NCBI GenBank assembly: GCA_937891445.1
Contig: CALAFV010000089.1
Coordinates: forward strand, 1 to 6,870
Origin: an uncultured Phycisphaerales bacterium
GTDB lineage: Bacteria > Planctomycetota > Phycisphaerae > Phycisphaerales > UBA1924
Length of the DNA stretch: 6,870 nt
Direction: 5' to 3'
The translations under genes were made by a program, and so were the position numbers. The notes under the pieces are model-generated. The model did not search any database. It was not told the DNA's origin and worked only from the letters and a program-made list of their open reading frames with translations. Below, in pieces: positions 1-5,964 of this stretch (within the stretch, counting starts at the first letter, position 1; every line of letters starts with the position of its first letter).

Positions 1-1633
1 CGCCGACGCCGATCGGCAGGTCGTAGATCACCGGCATCGCCGTCCCACCGGCGCTGATGTCCAGCAACTGGAAGTTCTGCGGCAGCAGCGGCCCGGTCGG
101 GAAGAACCGGTCCACCGACCACTTCGACATCGACACCAGGTACTTGCCGTCCGGGCTGACCGTGTCCCCCTCAGCCGCCGCCAGGTGCCCGATGTTGTAG
201 TGCACCGGCGTCTTGTGCACCAGTTTCCACGGCTGCTCGCCGTGCTTGGCCGCGTACTCACCCCCCAGCGACCAGCGGGCCACCGCCGAGTCCAGGAACA
301 GCGATGTGTACGCGTACCCCTTGTCGTCGAACTGCGTGTGCAGCGGGCCCAGGCCCAGTTCGACCTGCGCCTCCTTCACCGCGTCAAAGTCCAGCACCGG
401 CACGCCGTACTCGTCCGTCCCGGAGCACTTCTTCTCCGCGATCGCCCTGCGGATCTTCTCCGTCGAGTACACCGTCACGTGCGGGTCCAACTTGCCCGAC
501 ACGATCACGTACTGCCCGTTGGGCGTCACGTCCACCCCGTGCGGGCTCTTGGGCTCCGGCGCGAAGTACAGCAGCCCCTCGGCGATGCTCGTCGCCAGCG
601 TGATCACCGGGAACCCGTTGATCGTCTCGGCCTTCCCCGCCTTGAACGCCGCCTCGGCCTTCTTCCAGTCGATGATGTGCAGGTAGTCCGTGTCCCGCTT
701 GCTCGCGCCGGCCTCGAACGGCGGGTTCCCCCTCTCGACGCCGCCGGTCGCCATCTCCACGTTGAACGAGTTGACGAACAACAGGCCGTCACTCGCGAGT
801 TTCCCGCAGTCCGACAGATCCTGCCAGTACGGCGGCAGTTCAAGGCAGAACGACTGCTTCACGTCGATCCGCCCCTTGGCACGGTCGAACTTCCACAGCG
901 TCACCATCCCCCGGTACGACTCCTTGTACCGCTCCGGCGGCGCGTAGCCGTACCCCAGCACCGTCCCGTACTGCCCTCCCTCCACCACGTACTCCGTGTC
1001 CGGCGTCACGAACGCCGCGCCGTGGTCGCTCACCGTGAGCGGGTTCTTCACGACCTGCTTGGTCTCGAAGTCCCGCAGGTCGATCACCGCCATGCGAGCG
1101 TTGGCCTTGTCCCCGATGAACAGGTACTGCCCGTCGTACTCCCCGCCCGTCTCCGAGAGCGCCGGGTGGTGCGTGTCCCCCCAACTCACCTCCTTCCCGT
1201 TGATCATCAGCGCCTGGCGCACGGAGTCCGCCTCCCCGCCGTAGCCGTACCCCTGCCACGGCTCGGGCGTGAACACGCCGATCGACCGCAGCAGCCGCAT
1301 CGACGGGATCCCGATCACGAACACCTGCCCGCTGTGCCCGCCCGACGAGAACATCAGGTACTCGTCGTGCCGCCCGCTGGGCGTGTACGTCTTCGCCGCG
1401 GCCATCAGGTCGTCGAGGTTGAGCCTCCGCTCGTTGGCGATCTTCGCCAGTTCCCCCATCTGCGCCGGCGTCAGTTCCACCGGCTTGGCCTCCTGGCCGC
1501 TGCGCCGCCGGCGCCGCGACTCCTGCGCCGCGGCGTCCTCCGCCAGCGGCGTCAGCGCCGTGAGTGCGAATCCTGCCATCGCGGCCATCACCACGGCCGC
1601 GCTCTTTCCGGAACGACGCTTGGCGGGTTGCAT
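1..1633 (-). CDS. nosZ: Nitrous-oxide reductase, clade II type, C-terminus outside window
   Basis: Periplasmic copper enzyme that reduces N2O to N2, the last step of denitrification. The frame is open from the ATG at 1633 to the window edge (544 codons); family members are about 640 residues or more, so the CuA domain and the EPHD-type histidine are missing only because the window ends. Seen: N-terminal signal peptide (hydrophobic about 12-31, ending near AAAQE) and then an Arg-rich patch (40-44). CuZ histidines lie in WGDTHHP (H155, H156), SDHG (H204), SPHG (H365), PLHTQF (H432) and NIGH (H483), that is six of seven. Other family landmarks are YDGQYLFIGDKAN, AVIDLRDFETKQ and SKWSVDRFFPTGP. 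The DxHH form and these blocks match clade II (atypical) NosZ rather than the DVHH proteobacterial type. RBS AAGGAA at 1646-1641, 7 nt before the ATG. It lies 77 bp after the dihaem cytochrome gene and is probably co-transcribed with it. Identity is close to certain. Confidence 0.97.
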   Translation of the reverse strand, partial: MQPAKRRSGKSAAVVMAAMAGFALTALTPLAEDAAAQESRRRRRSGQEAKPVELTPAQMGELAKIANERRLNLDDLMAAAKTYTPSGRHDEYLMFSSGGHSGQVFVIGIPSMRLLRSIGVFTPEPWQGYGYGGEADSVRQALMINGKEVSWGDTHHPALSETGGEYDGQYLFIGDKANARMAVIDLRDFETKQVVKNPLTVSDHGAAFVTPDTEYVVEGGQYGTVLGYGYAPPERYKESYRGMVTLWKFDRAKGRIDVKQSFCLELPPYWQDLSDCGKLASDGLLFVNSFNVEMATGGVERGNPPFEAGASKRDTDYLHIIDWKKAEAAFKAGKAETINGFPVITLATSIAEGLLYFAPEPKSPHGVDVTPNGQYVIVSGKLDPHVTVYSTEKIRRAIAEKKCSGTDEYGVPVLDFDAVKEAQVELGLGPLHTQFDDKGYAYTSLFLDSAVARWSLGGEYAAKHGEQPWKLVHKTPVHYNIGHLAAAEGDTVSPDGKYLVSMSKWSVDRFFPTGPLLPQNFQLLDISAGGTAMPVIYDLPIGVG

Positions 1634-1667
1634 GGGGTTCTTCCTTCTTCCAGGTCCGCCCCGCCGC

Positions 1668-1686
1668 GCCCGCGGACGCCGCGGGC
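1668..1686 (-). other. Intercistronic GC hairpin between cytochrome c gene and nosZ
   Basis: A perfect inverted repeat: GCCCGCGG (1668-1675), a 3-base loop, then CCGCGGGC (1679-1686), giving an 8-bp all-GC stem. It lies in the 77-bp gap after the cytochrome stop codon and about 20 nt before the nosZ ribosome binding site. No T-run follows on the minus strand, so it does not look like a classical intrinsic terminator. It could be an mRNA-stabilising or processing element, or an attenuator. The symmetry is seen; the function is inferred. Confidence 0.5.
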
Positions 1687-1710
1687 CGCCGCAGGAGCGA
1701 AAAAGCCGGT

Positions 1711-2676
1711 TCAGTCCTTCGTCGCCGCGGCGGTCGTCTTCAGCGACCGCAGATACGCGATGATGTCGAGGATGTCGTCGTCGCTCAGAGCCGGGTTGCC
1801 CCCCTTGGCCGGCATCCCCACTCCCGTGGTGTTCGCCGGATCGCCGGGATCGCGCCCCTTCTTGATGAACTCCAGCAGCGAGTCATCGTCGAGGCTGTCG
1901 CAGAACTCACTGTTCACCAGCGACTTGCCGTTGCCCGCGATCCCCCTGGCGTCCTTCCCGTGGCACGCCGCGCACGAAGCCGCGAACAACTTCGACCCAC
2001 TCGCGATCCACTCCGCCAGTTCCTCATCCCCACCCGCCGCGGCCAGCGCCGCCGCCATCTCATCCTCCGACGGCGGCTTGGGAGCAACAGCCGCCACCGC
2101 AGGCAACTCCGGCATCCGCCGCGGGTCCTGCAAACCCCGCAGGTACAGCGCGATGTCCGCCAGGTCGTCGTCGCTCAGGTCGTCGCGCCCGCCCCTGGGC
2201 GGCATCGGCATCCTCGTCGTGTTGTCCGGGTGATCCGCCGCCCGCCCCTCGCGCAGGAAGTCGTGGAGCGACGCATCGTCCAGCGACGCGACGAACCAAC
2301 TCCGCGTCAGGTCCTTCCCCAGCCCCGCAACCCCCGTCCCATCCGCGCCGTGGCACAGCACGCACGCCGACACGAACAGGTCGCGCCCGTGCGCCGTCCG
2401 CTCCACCGGCAGCACCTCCAGCGCCGGCGACGAGATCAGCCGCACGTACGCCCCACGCCGCTCCTCCTCCGCGGCCAGCCGCGCCCGGCGCTCCACCTCC
2501 CCCGCCCACGCAAACCACACGCCCGGCAGCACGATCACCGCCACCACCGCCAGCGCCGCGACCAGCGCCATGCCGGTCTGGCCCAGGGCGTGCCCCGGCT
2601 CCGGCTTCCACTCCTCCTCCGCGATCTGCCAGGGTCCGCGTCCGCGTGCGCCGCTGGTCGGGCTGGTGAGGTTCAT
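1711..2676 (-). CDS. Membrane-anchored dihaem cytochrome c, likely electron donor to NosZ (NosC-like)
   Basis: 321 residues. A 35-residue cytosolic N-terminus is followed by one membrane segment (about 36-57), a charged Ala/Glu/Arg linker, and two cytochrome c domains facing the periplasm. Haem motifs are CVLCH (105-109) and CAACH (235-239); likely axial methionines are M156 or M158 and M288. The two halves are an internal duplication: each ends with a D-x-NTT-x3-MP-x2-GG segment, then LSDDD, then YLR. A third Cys pair partner is absent, but C259 lies in the second domain. GGAGG at 2687-2683, 6 nt before the ATG, supports the start. It has its own promoter-like sequence upstream and precedes nosZ by 77 bp. 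Clade II nos clusters commonly encode c-type cytochromes (NosC1/C2) that pass electrons from the quinol pool to NosZ; that role is inferred from position. Orthology to a named NosC was not tested. Confidence 0.92.
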   Translation of the reverse strand: MNLTSPTSGARGRGPWQIAEEEWKPEPGHALGQTGMALVAALAVVAVIVLPGVWFAWAGEVERRARLAAEEERRGAYVRLISSPALEVLPVERTAHGRDLFVSACVLCHGADGTGVAGLGKDLTRSWFVASLDDASLHDFLREGRAADHPDNTTRMPMPPRGGRDDLSDDDLADIALYLRGLQDPRRMPELPAVAAVAPKPPSEDEMAAALAAAGGDEELAEWIASGSKLFAASCAACHGKDARGIAGNGKSLVNSEFCDSLDDDSLLEFIKKGRDPGDPANTTGVGMPAKGGNPALSDDDILDIIAYLRSLKTTAAATKD

Positions 2677-2731
2677 CGCCGTCCTCCGCTTCCCCCCTGG
2701 GCCGAGTCCTCAATATCTGGAGTTCTATGTT

Positions 2732-2760
2732 GATATATCGGCCAAGCGGAGGCGAGTCAA
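2732..2760 (-). promoter_or_regulatory. Sigma-70-type promoter for the cytochrome c-nosZ unit
   Basis: On the minus strand TTGACT (2760-2755, 5/6 to TTGACA) is followed by a 17-bp spacer and TATATC (2737-2732, 4/6 to TATAAT). Transcription would start near 2725 and leave a leader of about 48 nt before the cytochrome ATG. The boxes stand out because the surrounding sequence is strongly GC-rich. Spacing and composition are seen; promoter activity is inferred. Confidence 0.6.
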
Positions 2761-2775
2761 CAAAACCACGCCCCG

Positions 2776-2793
2776 ATTCCGCCAAATTCCGCC
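2776..2793. repeat. Two tandem 8-bp repeats one helical turn apart, upstream of the nos promoter
   Basis: ATTCCGCC occurs at 2776-2783 and again at 2786-2793, a 10-bp period. The pair lies 15 bp or more beyond the -35 box of the cytochrome promoter, centred about 60 bp upstream of the expected start site. That is where an activator bound on one face of the helix would sit. The repeat could also be chance in this C-rich sequence. Confidence 0.4.
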
Positions 2794-2866
2794 GAAATGT
2801 GGAGAACTCCCCCGCCTTCCCCCAGCGTTCGCATCCCGAAAGGCAAACAGACCGCGTCAGGCCCGC

Positions 2867-3379
2867 TCAGCGAGCCGCGCCCGTCCGCTTCTTCCGCCCC
2901 ACCGGCTTCCCCTTCACCGTCGGCTTCACCGGCGCCGGCGCGGCCGGCGCCGCCGCCGGGAACGCGCACGCCTTGTTCGTCCCCCGCGCCGTGTCCACCA
3001 TCTCCGCGATCGTGCTCGACGCCAGCGCACGCTCGATCACCGCGATCGCATCATCAAGTTTCTGGTGCAGCGGGCACAGGCAGTCCGCGTGCGCCGGCAG
3101 CCCCAGCGGACACTTGCGGATCCGCACGATCGGGTCCACCGCGTTGACCACCTCCAGCGCCGTGATCTCATCCGCCGGCCGCGCCAGCGAAAAGCCCCCG
3201 TTGGGCCCGCGCTGCGACACCACGATCCCCGCGTCCGCAAGATCCTTGAGGATCTTCGAGAGATACCCCGCCGGCACCTTCGTCGCTTCCGCGATGAACT
3301 GCGACGTGCGCAGCCCCTCGCTCGCCGTCGCCAGGTACACGGCCGCCCTCAGCGCATACTCCGCGGTGTTCGAAAACAT
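2867..3379 (-). CDS. Rrf2-family transcriptional regulator (NsrR/IscR-like fold)
   Basis: 170 residues from the chosen ATG (3379). The N-terminal winged helix-turn-helix is typical of Rrf2: NTAEYALRAAVYLA, then a recognition helix near 35-52 (VPAGYLSKILKDL) and the wing RGPNGGF (57-63). The sensor segment KCPLGLP carries C90, with H97, C100 and C102 before PLH; C138 follows. Classical NsrR/IscR proteins bind an Fe-S cluster with three cysteines spaced roughly six apart. Here a histidine occupies the middle position and two cysteines form CLC, so cluster binding is plausible but unproven. Residues about 140-170 form a Pro/Ala then Lys/Arg-rich tail beyond the usual core. An ATG at 3409 is in frame, but it has no ribosome binding site and would add ten unrelated residues; GGGAG precedes 3379. 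The gene diverges from RIC and points toward the nos genes. An NO- or redox-responsive role is inferred. Confidence 0.9.
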   Translation of the reverse strand: MFSNTAEYALRAAVYLATASEGLRTSQFIAEATKVPAGYLSKILKDLADAGIVVSQRGPNGGFSLARPADEITALEVVNAVDPIVRIRKCPLGLPAHADCLCPLHQKLDDAIAVIERALASSTIAEMVDTARGTNKACAFPAAAPAAPAPVKPTVKGKPVGRKKRTGAAR

Positions 3380-3460
3380 GCTGCTCCCACAAGGCCCGCG
3401 ACGGGCCATCAGGTGCGGATCGTAGTGCCCGCGGCGGCGTCGAACCTCTGGTCGCCGCCA

Positions 3461-3506
3461 TTGATAGATATCTTAGTCTTGATATTTGTCGATCGTCGGC
3501 TACGCT
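3461..3506. promoter_or_regulatory. Divergent AT-rich control region between the Rrf2 gene and RIC
   Basis: The 183 bp between the two divergent genes is GC-rich except for an AT island at about 3460-3490. For the plus strand, TTGATA (3479-3484), a 16-bp spacer and TACGCT (3501-3506) form a weak sigma-70-type promoter about 56 bp before the RIC ATG. TTGATAGATATCTT (3461-3474) matches the FNR/DNR pattern TTGAT-N4-ATCAA at 8 of 10 positions. ATATC and GATAT arms flank 8 bp at 3468-3485, a possible Rrf2 operator. For the minus strand, TCGACA (3492-3487), 16 bp and TATCTA (3470-3465) are a poor promoter candidate for the regulator. The words are seen; the binding proteins are inferred. Confidence 0.45.
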
Positions 3507-3562
3507 CAACCACGGGAACCTTCCCACCCCCCACATCCCATCACCCGCCGCGGAGACGACGC

Positions 3563-4324
3563 ATGAGCACCTGGACCACCCGGACCACCGTCGGCCAGCT
3601 CGTCAACGAGCGCCCCGCCCGCGCCCGCATCTTCGAACGCCTCGGCATCGACTACTGCTGCGGCGGCCGCCTCCCCCTCGCCGACGCCTGCGCCAAGCGA
3701 GGTCTCGACCCCGACACCGTCGCCGACCAGATCCGCGCCGACGACCAGGCCGCCGACGCTCCCGACGACGGCCCCGACTGGGCCGCCGCCAGCGCCAGCG
3801 ACCTCGCCGACCACATCGAGGCCACCCACCACGCCCGCCTCCGCGAGCAACTCCCGCGTCTGACCGCCATGGCCGTCAAGGTCGCCCAGGTCCACGGCGG
3901 CCGCCACCCCTCCCTCGTGCAACTCCGCAACGTCTTCGAGCGCTTCGCCCTCGAACTCAACTCCCACATGGCCAAGGAGGAGCGCATCCTCTTCCCCTGG
4001 ATCCGCCTCCTGGAGCGCAACGCCGACGGCGCCCCCGCCGGCGTCTCCAACCCCGTCGCCCAGATGATCCACGAGCACGACGACGCCGGCGACGACCTCG
4101 CACAGATGCGTGCCCTCACCAACGGCTTCACCCCGCCGCCGGACGCCTGCGGCACCTGGCGCGTCCTCCTCGACGAACTCCGCCAACTCGAGGCCGACAT
4201 GCACCAGCACGTGCACAAGGAGAACAACATCCTCTTCCCCAAGGCCATCGAACTCGACCGCGCCCGCGCCGCCGACGCGGCCTCGTCCTGCTCCTGCGGC
4301 ATCCGCTGCCGCGACGAGGGCTGA
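3563..4324 (+). CDS. ric: RIC-type di-iron iron-sulfur cluster repair protein (ScdA/YtfE family)
   Basis: 253 residues; a cytosolic protein that restores Fe-S clusters damaged by NO or oxidants. Seen: an N-terminal DUF542/ScdA_N domain (about 5-62) with the signature GIDYCCGG (C32, C33), a short acidic linker, and a C-terminal hemerythrin-like four-helix domain. The di-iron ligands can be aligned with E. coli YtfE: H84, H135 and E139 (SHMAKEE), H170 (MIHEHD), and H216 and E220 in HQHVHKENNILFP. GGAGA at 3552-3556, 6 nt before the ATG, fixes the start; the frame is open far upstream but that stretch covers the opposite-strand regulator and non-coding DNA. In E. coli ytfE is repressed by NsrR, an Rrf2 protein, so the divergent Rrf2 neighbour fits. 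Odd: the last residues form a cysteine-bearing tail, SSCSCGIRC (C243, C245, C249), which E. coli YtfE lacks. Confidence 0.94.
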   Translation: MSTWTTRTTVGQLVNERPARARIFERLGIDYCCGGRLPLADACAKRGLDPDTVADQIRADDQAADAPDDGPDWAAASASDLADHIEATHHARLREQLPRLTAMAVKVAQVHGGRHPSLVQLRNVFERFALELNSHMAKEERILFPWIRLLERNADGAPAGVSNPVAQMIHEHDDAGDDLAQMRALTNGFTPPPDACGTWRVLLDELRQLEADMHQHVHKENNILFPKAIELDRARAADAASSCSCGIRCRDEG

Positions 4325-4327
4325 GCC

Positions 4328-4900
4328 ATGATCCGCCTCGGCGCCGCCCCGCAGCACGGCTTCGACGAACCGCTCGGCCTCATGAGCGACTGCCACCGCC
4401 GCATCGAGCGATTCCTCGACACGATGATCCGCGTCGCCGATTCCTCCGCCGACGGCGTCCTTCCGCCCGCCGCGCGCAGCGGCCTCGAAACCGCCCTCCG
4501 CTACTTCCGCGAGGCCGCCCCGCGGCACACCGCCGACGAGGAAGACTCCCTCTTCCCCCGCATGCTCGCCGCGAGCGACCCGCGCGCCCGATCCGCCGCC
4601 GAGACCATCGCCCGCCTCCACGCCCAGCACGCCGCGGCCGACGCCCTCCACGACGCCGCCAACACCCTCGCCCAGCGCTGGCTCGACGACGGCGGCCTCC
4701 CCCTCACAGACCTCGCCAACCTCCGCAAGTACCTCCACCAACTCCGCGCCATCTACGAGGAGCACATCGCCGTCGAGGACCACAACCTCTTCCCCCTCGC
4801 GGCCAGCATGCTCGACCGCGATGCGCTCGTGCAGGTCGGCCGCGAGATGGCCCAGCGCCGCGGCCTGGACCCCTCCCTCGCCGAACAACCGCAACCATGA
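4328..4900 (+). CDS. Hemerythrin HHE-domain protein
   Basis: 190 residues; a single hemerythrin-like four-helix bundle and no DUF542 domain. Candidate di-iron ligands are H23 (SDCHRRIE), H67 and E71 (PRHTADEEDSLFP), H98 or H101 (LHAQH), and H146 and E150 (EEHIAVEDHNLFP); the His-x3-Glu spacing matches its RIC neighbour. No signal peptide or membrane segment, so it is cytosolic. The ATG follows the RIC stop by 3 bp and GAGGG inside the end of ric is its likely ribosome binding site, so translation is coupled. The family binds O2, NO or iron. With RIC next door it probably buffers NO or oxygen or supplies iron for repair, but the substrate cannot be read from the sequence. A later in-frame Met19 would remove the conserved HGFDEPLGL start, so the upstream ATG is preferred. 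Confidence 0.9.
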   Translation: MIRLGAAPQHGFDEPLGLMSDCHRRIERFLDTMIRVADSSADGVLPPAARSGLETALRYFREAAPRHTADEEDSLFPRMLAASDPRARSAAETIARLHAQHAAADALHDAANTLAQRWLDDGGLPLTDLANLRKYLHQLRAIYEEHIAVEDHNLFPLAASMLDRDALVQVGREMAQRRGLDPSLAEQPQP

Positions 4901-5916
4901 CCGACGCACGCCCGACTCCCTCCCCCACCGCCCCCGACGCCATCGCCGTCATCGGCGCGGGCGCCACCGGCACCGCGCTGGCCGCCCTCGTCGGCTCCAT
5001 CGCCCCCGTCGTCCTCGTCTGCCGCAACCCCGACGACGCCGCCCTCATCCGCCGCCGCGGCGTCCGCGTCACCGGCGCTCTCCGCGGCGAGTCGCGCCCG
5101 CGTGTCGTCCCCTCCATCACCGACCTCCCCGCCGCCGGCCCGCTCCGCGCGATCTTCGTCGCCACCAAGACCACCGCGATCCCCGACGTCGCCGCCGCCC
5201 TGCGCGCCGCCTGGCCGCGCCCCGACCACGCGCCGATGGTCGTCAGTTTCCAGAACGGCATCGACCCCGGGCGTGAGATGATCCGCCTCCTCGGCACCGA
5301 CCGCGTCCTGCGCATGGTCCTCAACTTCGGGGTTGTCCTGCGCGAGCCCGGCGTGGCGGAAGCAACACTCGTCACCCCGCCCAGTTGCATCGGCTACCTC
5401 AACCCCGACCACCGCCCCGCCTGCGAAGACCTCGCCGCTCTCCTCACCGCCGCCGGCCTGGCGACGCGCTTCGAGCCGCGCCTCGAAGACCGCATCTGGG
5501 CCAAAGCCATTCTCAACGCCTCGATGAGCCCCGTCGCCGCGCTGGTCAATGCCACCGTCGGCGAGGTCCTCGACTCCCCCTCGCGCCTCATCGTCGAGCG
5601 CCTGCTTCACGAGGCCATCGCCACGGCGAAGGCCCTGCACCTCGACCTCGGCCCCGACCCCGCCGCCGCGGCCTGGGCCGCCCTCGAGGCCGCCCGCCCC
5701 CACACCCCCAGCATGGTCGAGGACATCCGCGCCGGCCGCGAGAGCGAAGTCGGCCAACTCAACCGCCAGATCATCGAACGCGCCCACGCCCTCGACATCC
5801 CCGTCCCCACCCACGAAACCGTGAACGCCCTGATCGAAACCTTCGACTGGAAGATCTACGCCCGCCGCTCCACCCCCAGACCCGTACCCACCGACCCCGT
5901 CCTGCCCATGCTCTGA
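4897..5916 (+). CDS. panE: Ketopantoate reductase family protein (ApbA/PanE)
   Basis: 339 residues. 2-dehydropantoate 2-reductase uses NADPH to make pantoate for coenzyme A. Seen: a Rossmann nucleotide loop GAGATG (20-25), then K91 (VATKTT), N120 (SFQNGID), K203 and N207 in WAKAILN, and S272 with E284 (PSMVEDIRAGRESE). These align with K72, N98, K176, N180, S244 and E256 of E. coli PanE. The equivalent of E. coli N184 is S211, a change seen in some relatives. The ATG lies in an ATGA overlap with the hemerythrin stop and has no clear ribosome binding site of its own, so it depends on coupled translation. A Pro-rich lead of about 13 residues precedes the first strand. It may be the true pantoate enzyme or a paralogue with another 2-keto substrate; its place behind stress genes favours some caution on function. 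Confidence 0.85.
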   Translation: MTDARPTPSPTAPDAIAVIGAGATGTALAALVGSIAPVVLVCRNPDDAALIRRRGVRVTGALRGESRPRVVPSITDLPAAGPLRAIFVATKTTAIPDVAAALRAAWPRPDHAPMVVSFQNGIDPGREMIRLLGTDRVLRMVLNFGVVLREPGVAEATLVTPPSCIGYLNPDHRPACEDLAALLTAAGLATRFEPRLEDRIWAKAILNASMSPVAALVNATVGEVLDSPSRLIVERLLHEAIATAKALHLDLGPDPAAAAWAALEAARPHTPSMVEDIRAGRESEVGQLNRQIIERAHALDIPVPTHETVNALIETFDWKIYARRSTPRPVPTDPVLPML

Positions 5917-5932
5917 ACCGCGGCGTCCCCGA

Positions 5933-5945
5933 CCCCGTGCCGGGG
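5933..5945 (+). other. Small hairpin before the cytochrome b ribosome binding site
   Basis: CCCCG (5933-5937), loop TGC, CGGGG (5941-5945) form a 5-bp stem in the 48-bp gap before the cytochrome b gene. The ribosome binding site AGGAGAG (5953-5959) lies just beyond and stays free. No T-run follows, so termination is unlikely. It may be a minor intercistronic structure or chance. Confidence 0.25.
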
Positions 5946-5964
5946 CTCCGCCAGGAGAGCCCCC

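Noticed and set aside
1600..1633. Twin-arginine signal on NosZ
   Set aside because: An Arg pair (residues 6-7) is present but the following SGKS does not fit the xFLK part of the Tat motif; clade II NosZ usually uses Sec, so Sec is preferred without full certainty.
185..2233. Long open plus-strand frame of 682 codons opposite nosZ and the cytochrome gene
   Set aside because: Arg/Pro/His-rich translation with no family features; it is the antisense of two clearly recognised genes in GC-rich DNA.
3380..3409. Ten-residue longer start for the Rrf2 regulator
   Set aside because: No ribosome binding site before 3409, and Rrf2 proteins normally begin a few residues before the first helix, as with the ATG at 3379.
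2570..3562. Upstream in-frame extension of RIC
   Set aside because: The frame is open by composition only; it crosses the Rrf2 gene in antisense and the AT-rich promoter region, while 3563 has a good ribosome binding site and the DUF542 domain starts just after it.
3506..4909. Long open minus-strand frame opposite RIC and hemerythrin
   Set aside because: Val/Gly/Glu-rich artefact of C-rich wobble positions on the coding strand; no recognisable domain.
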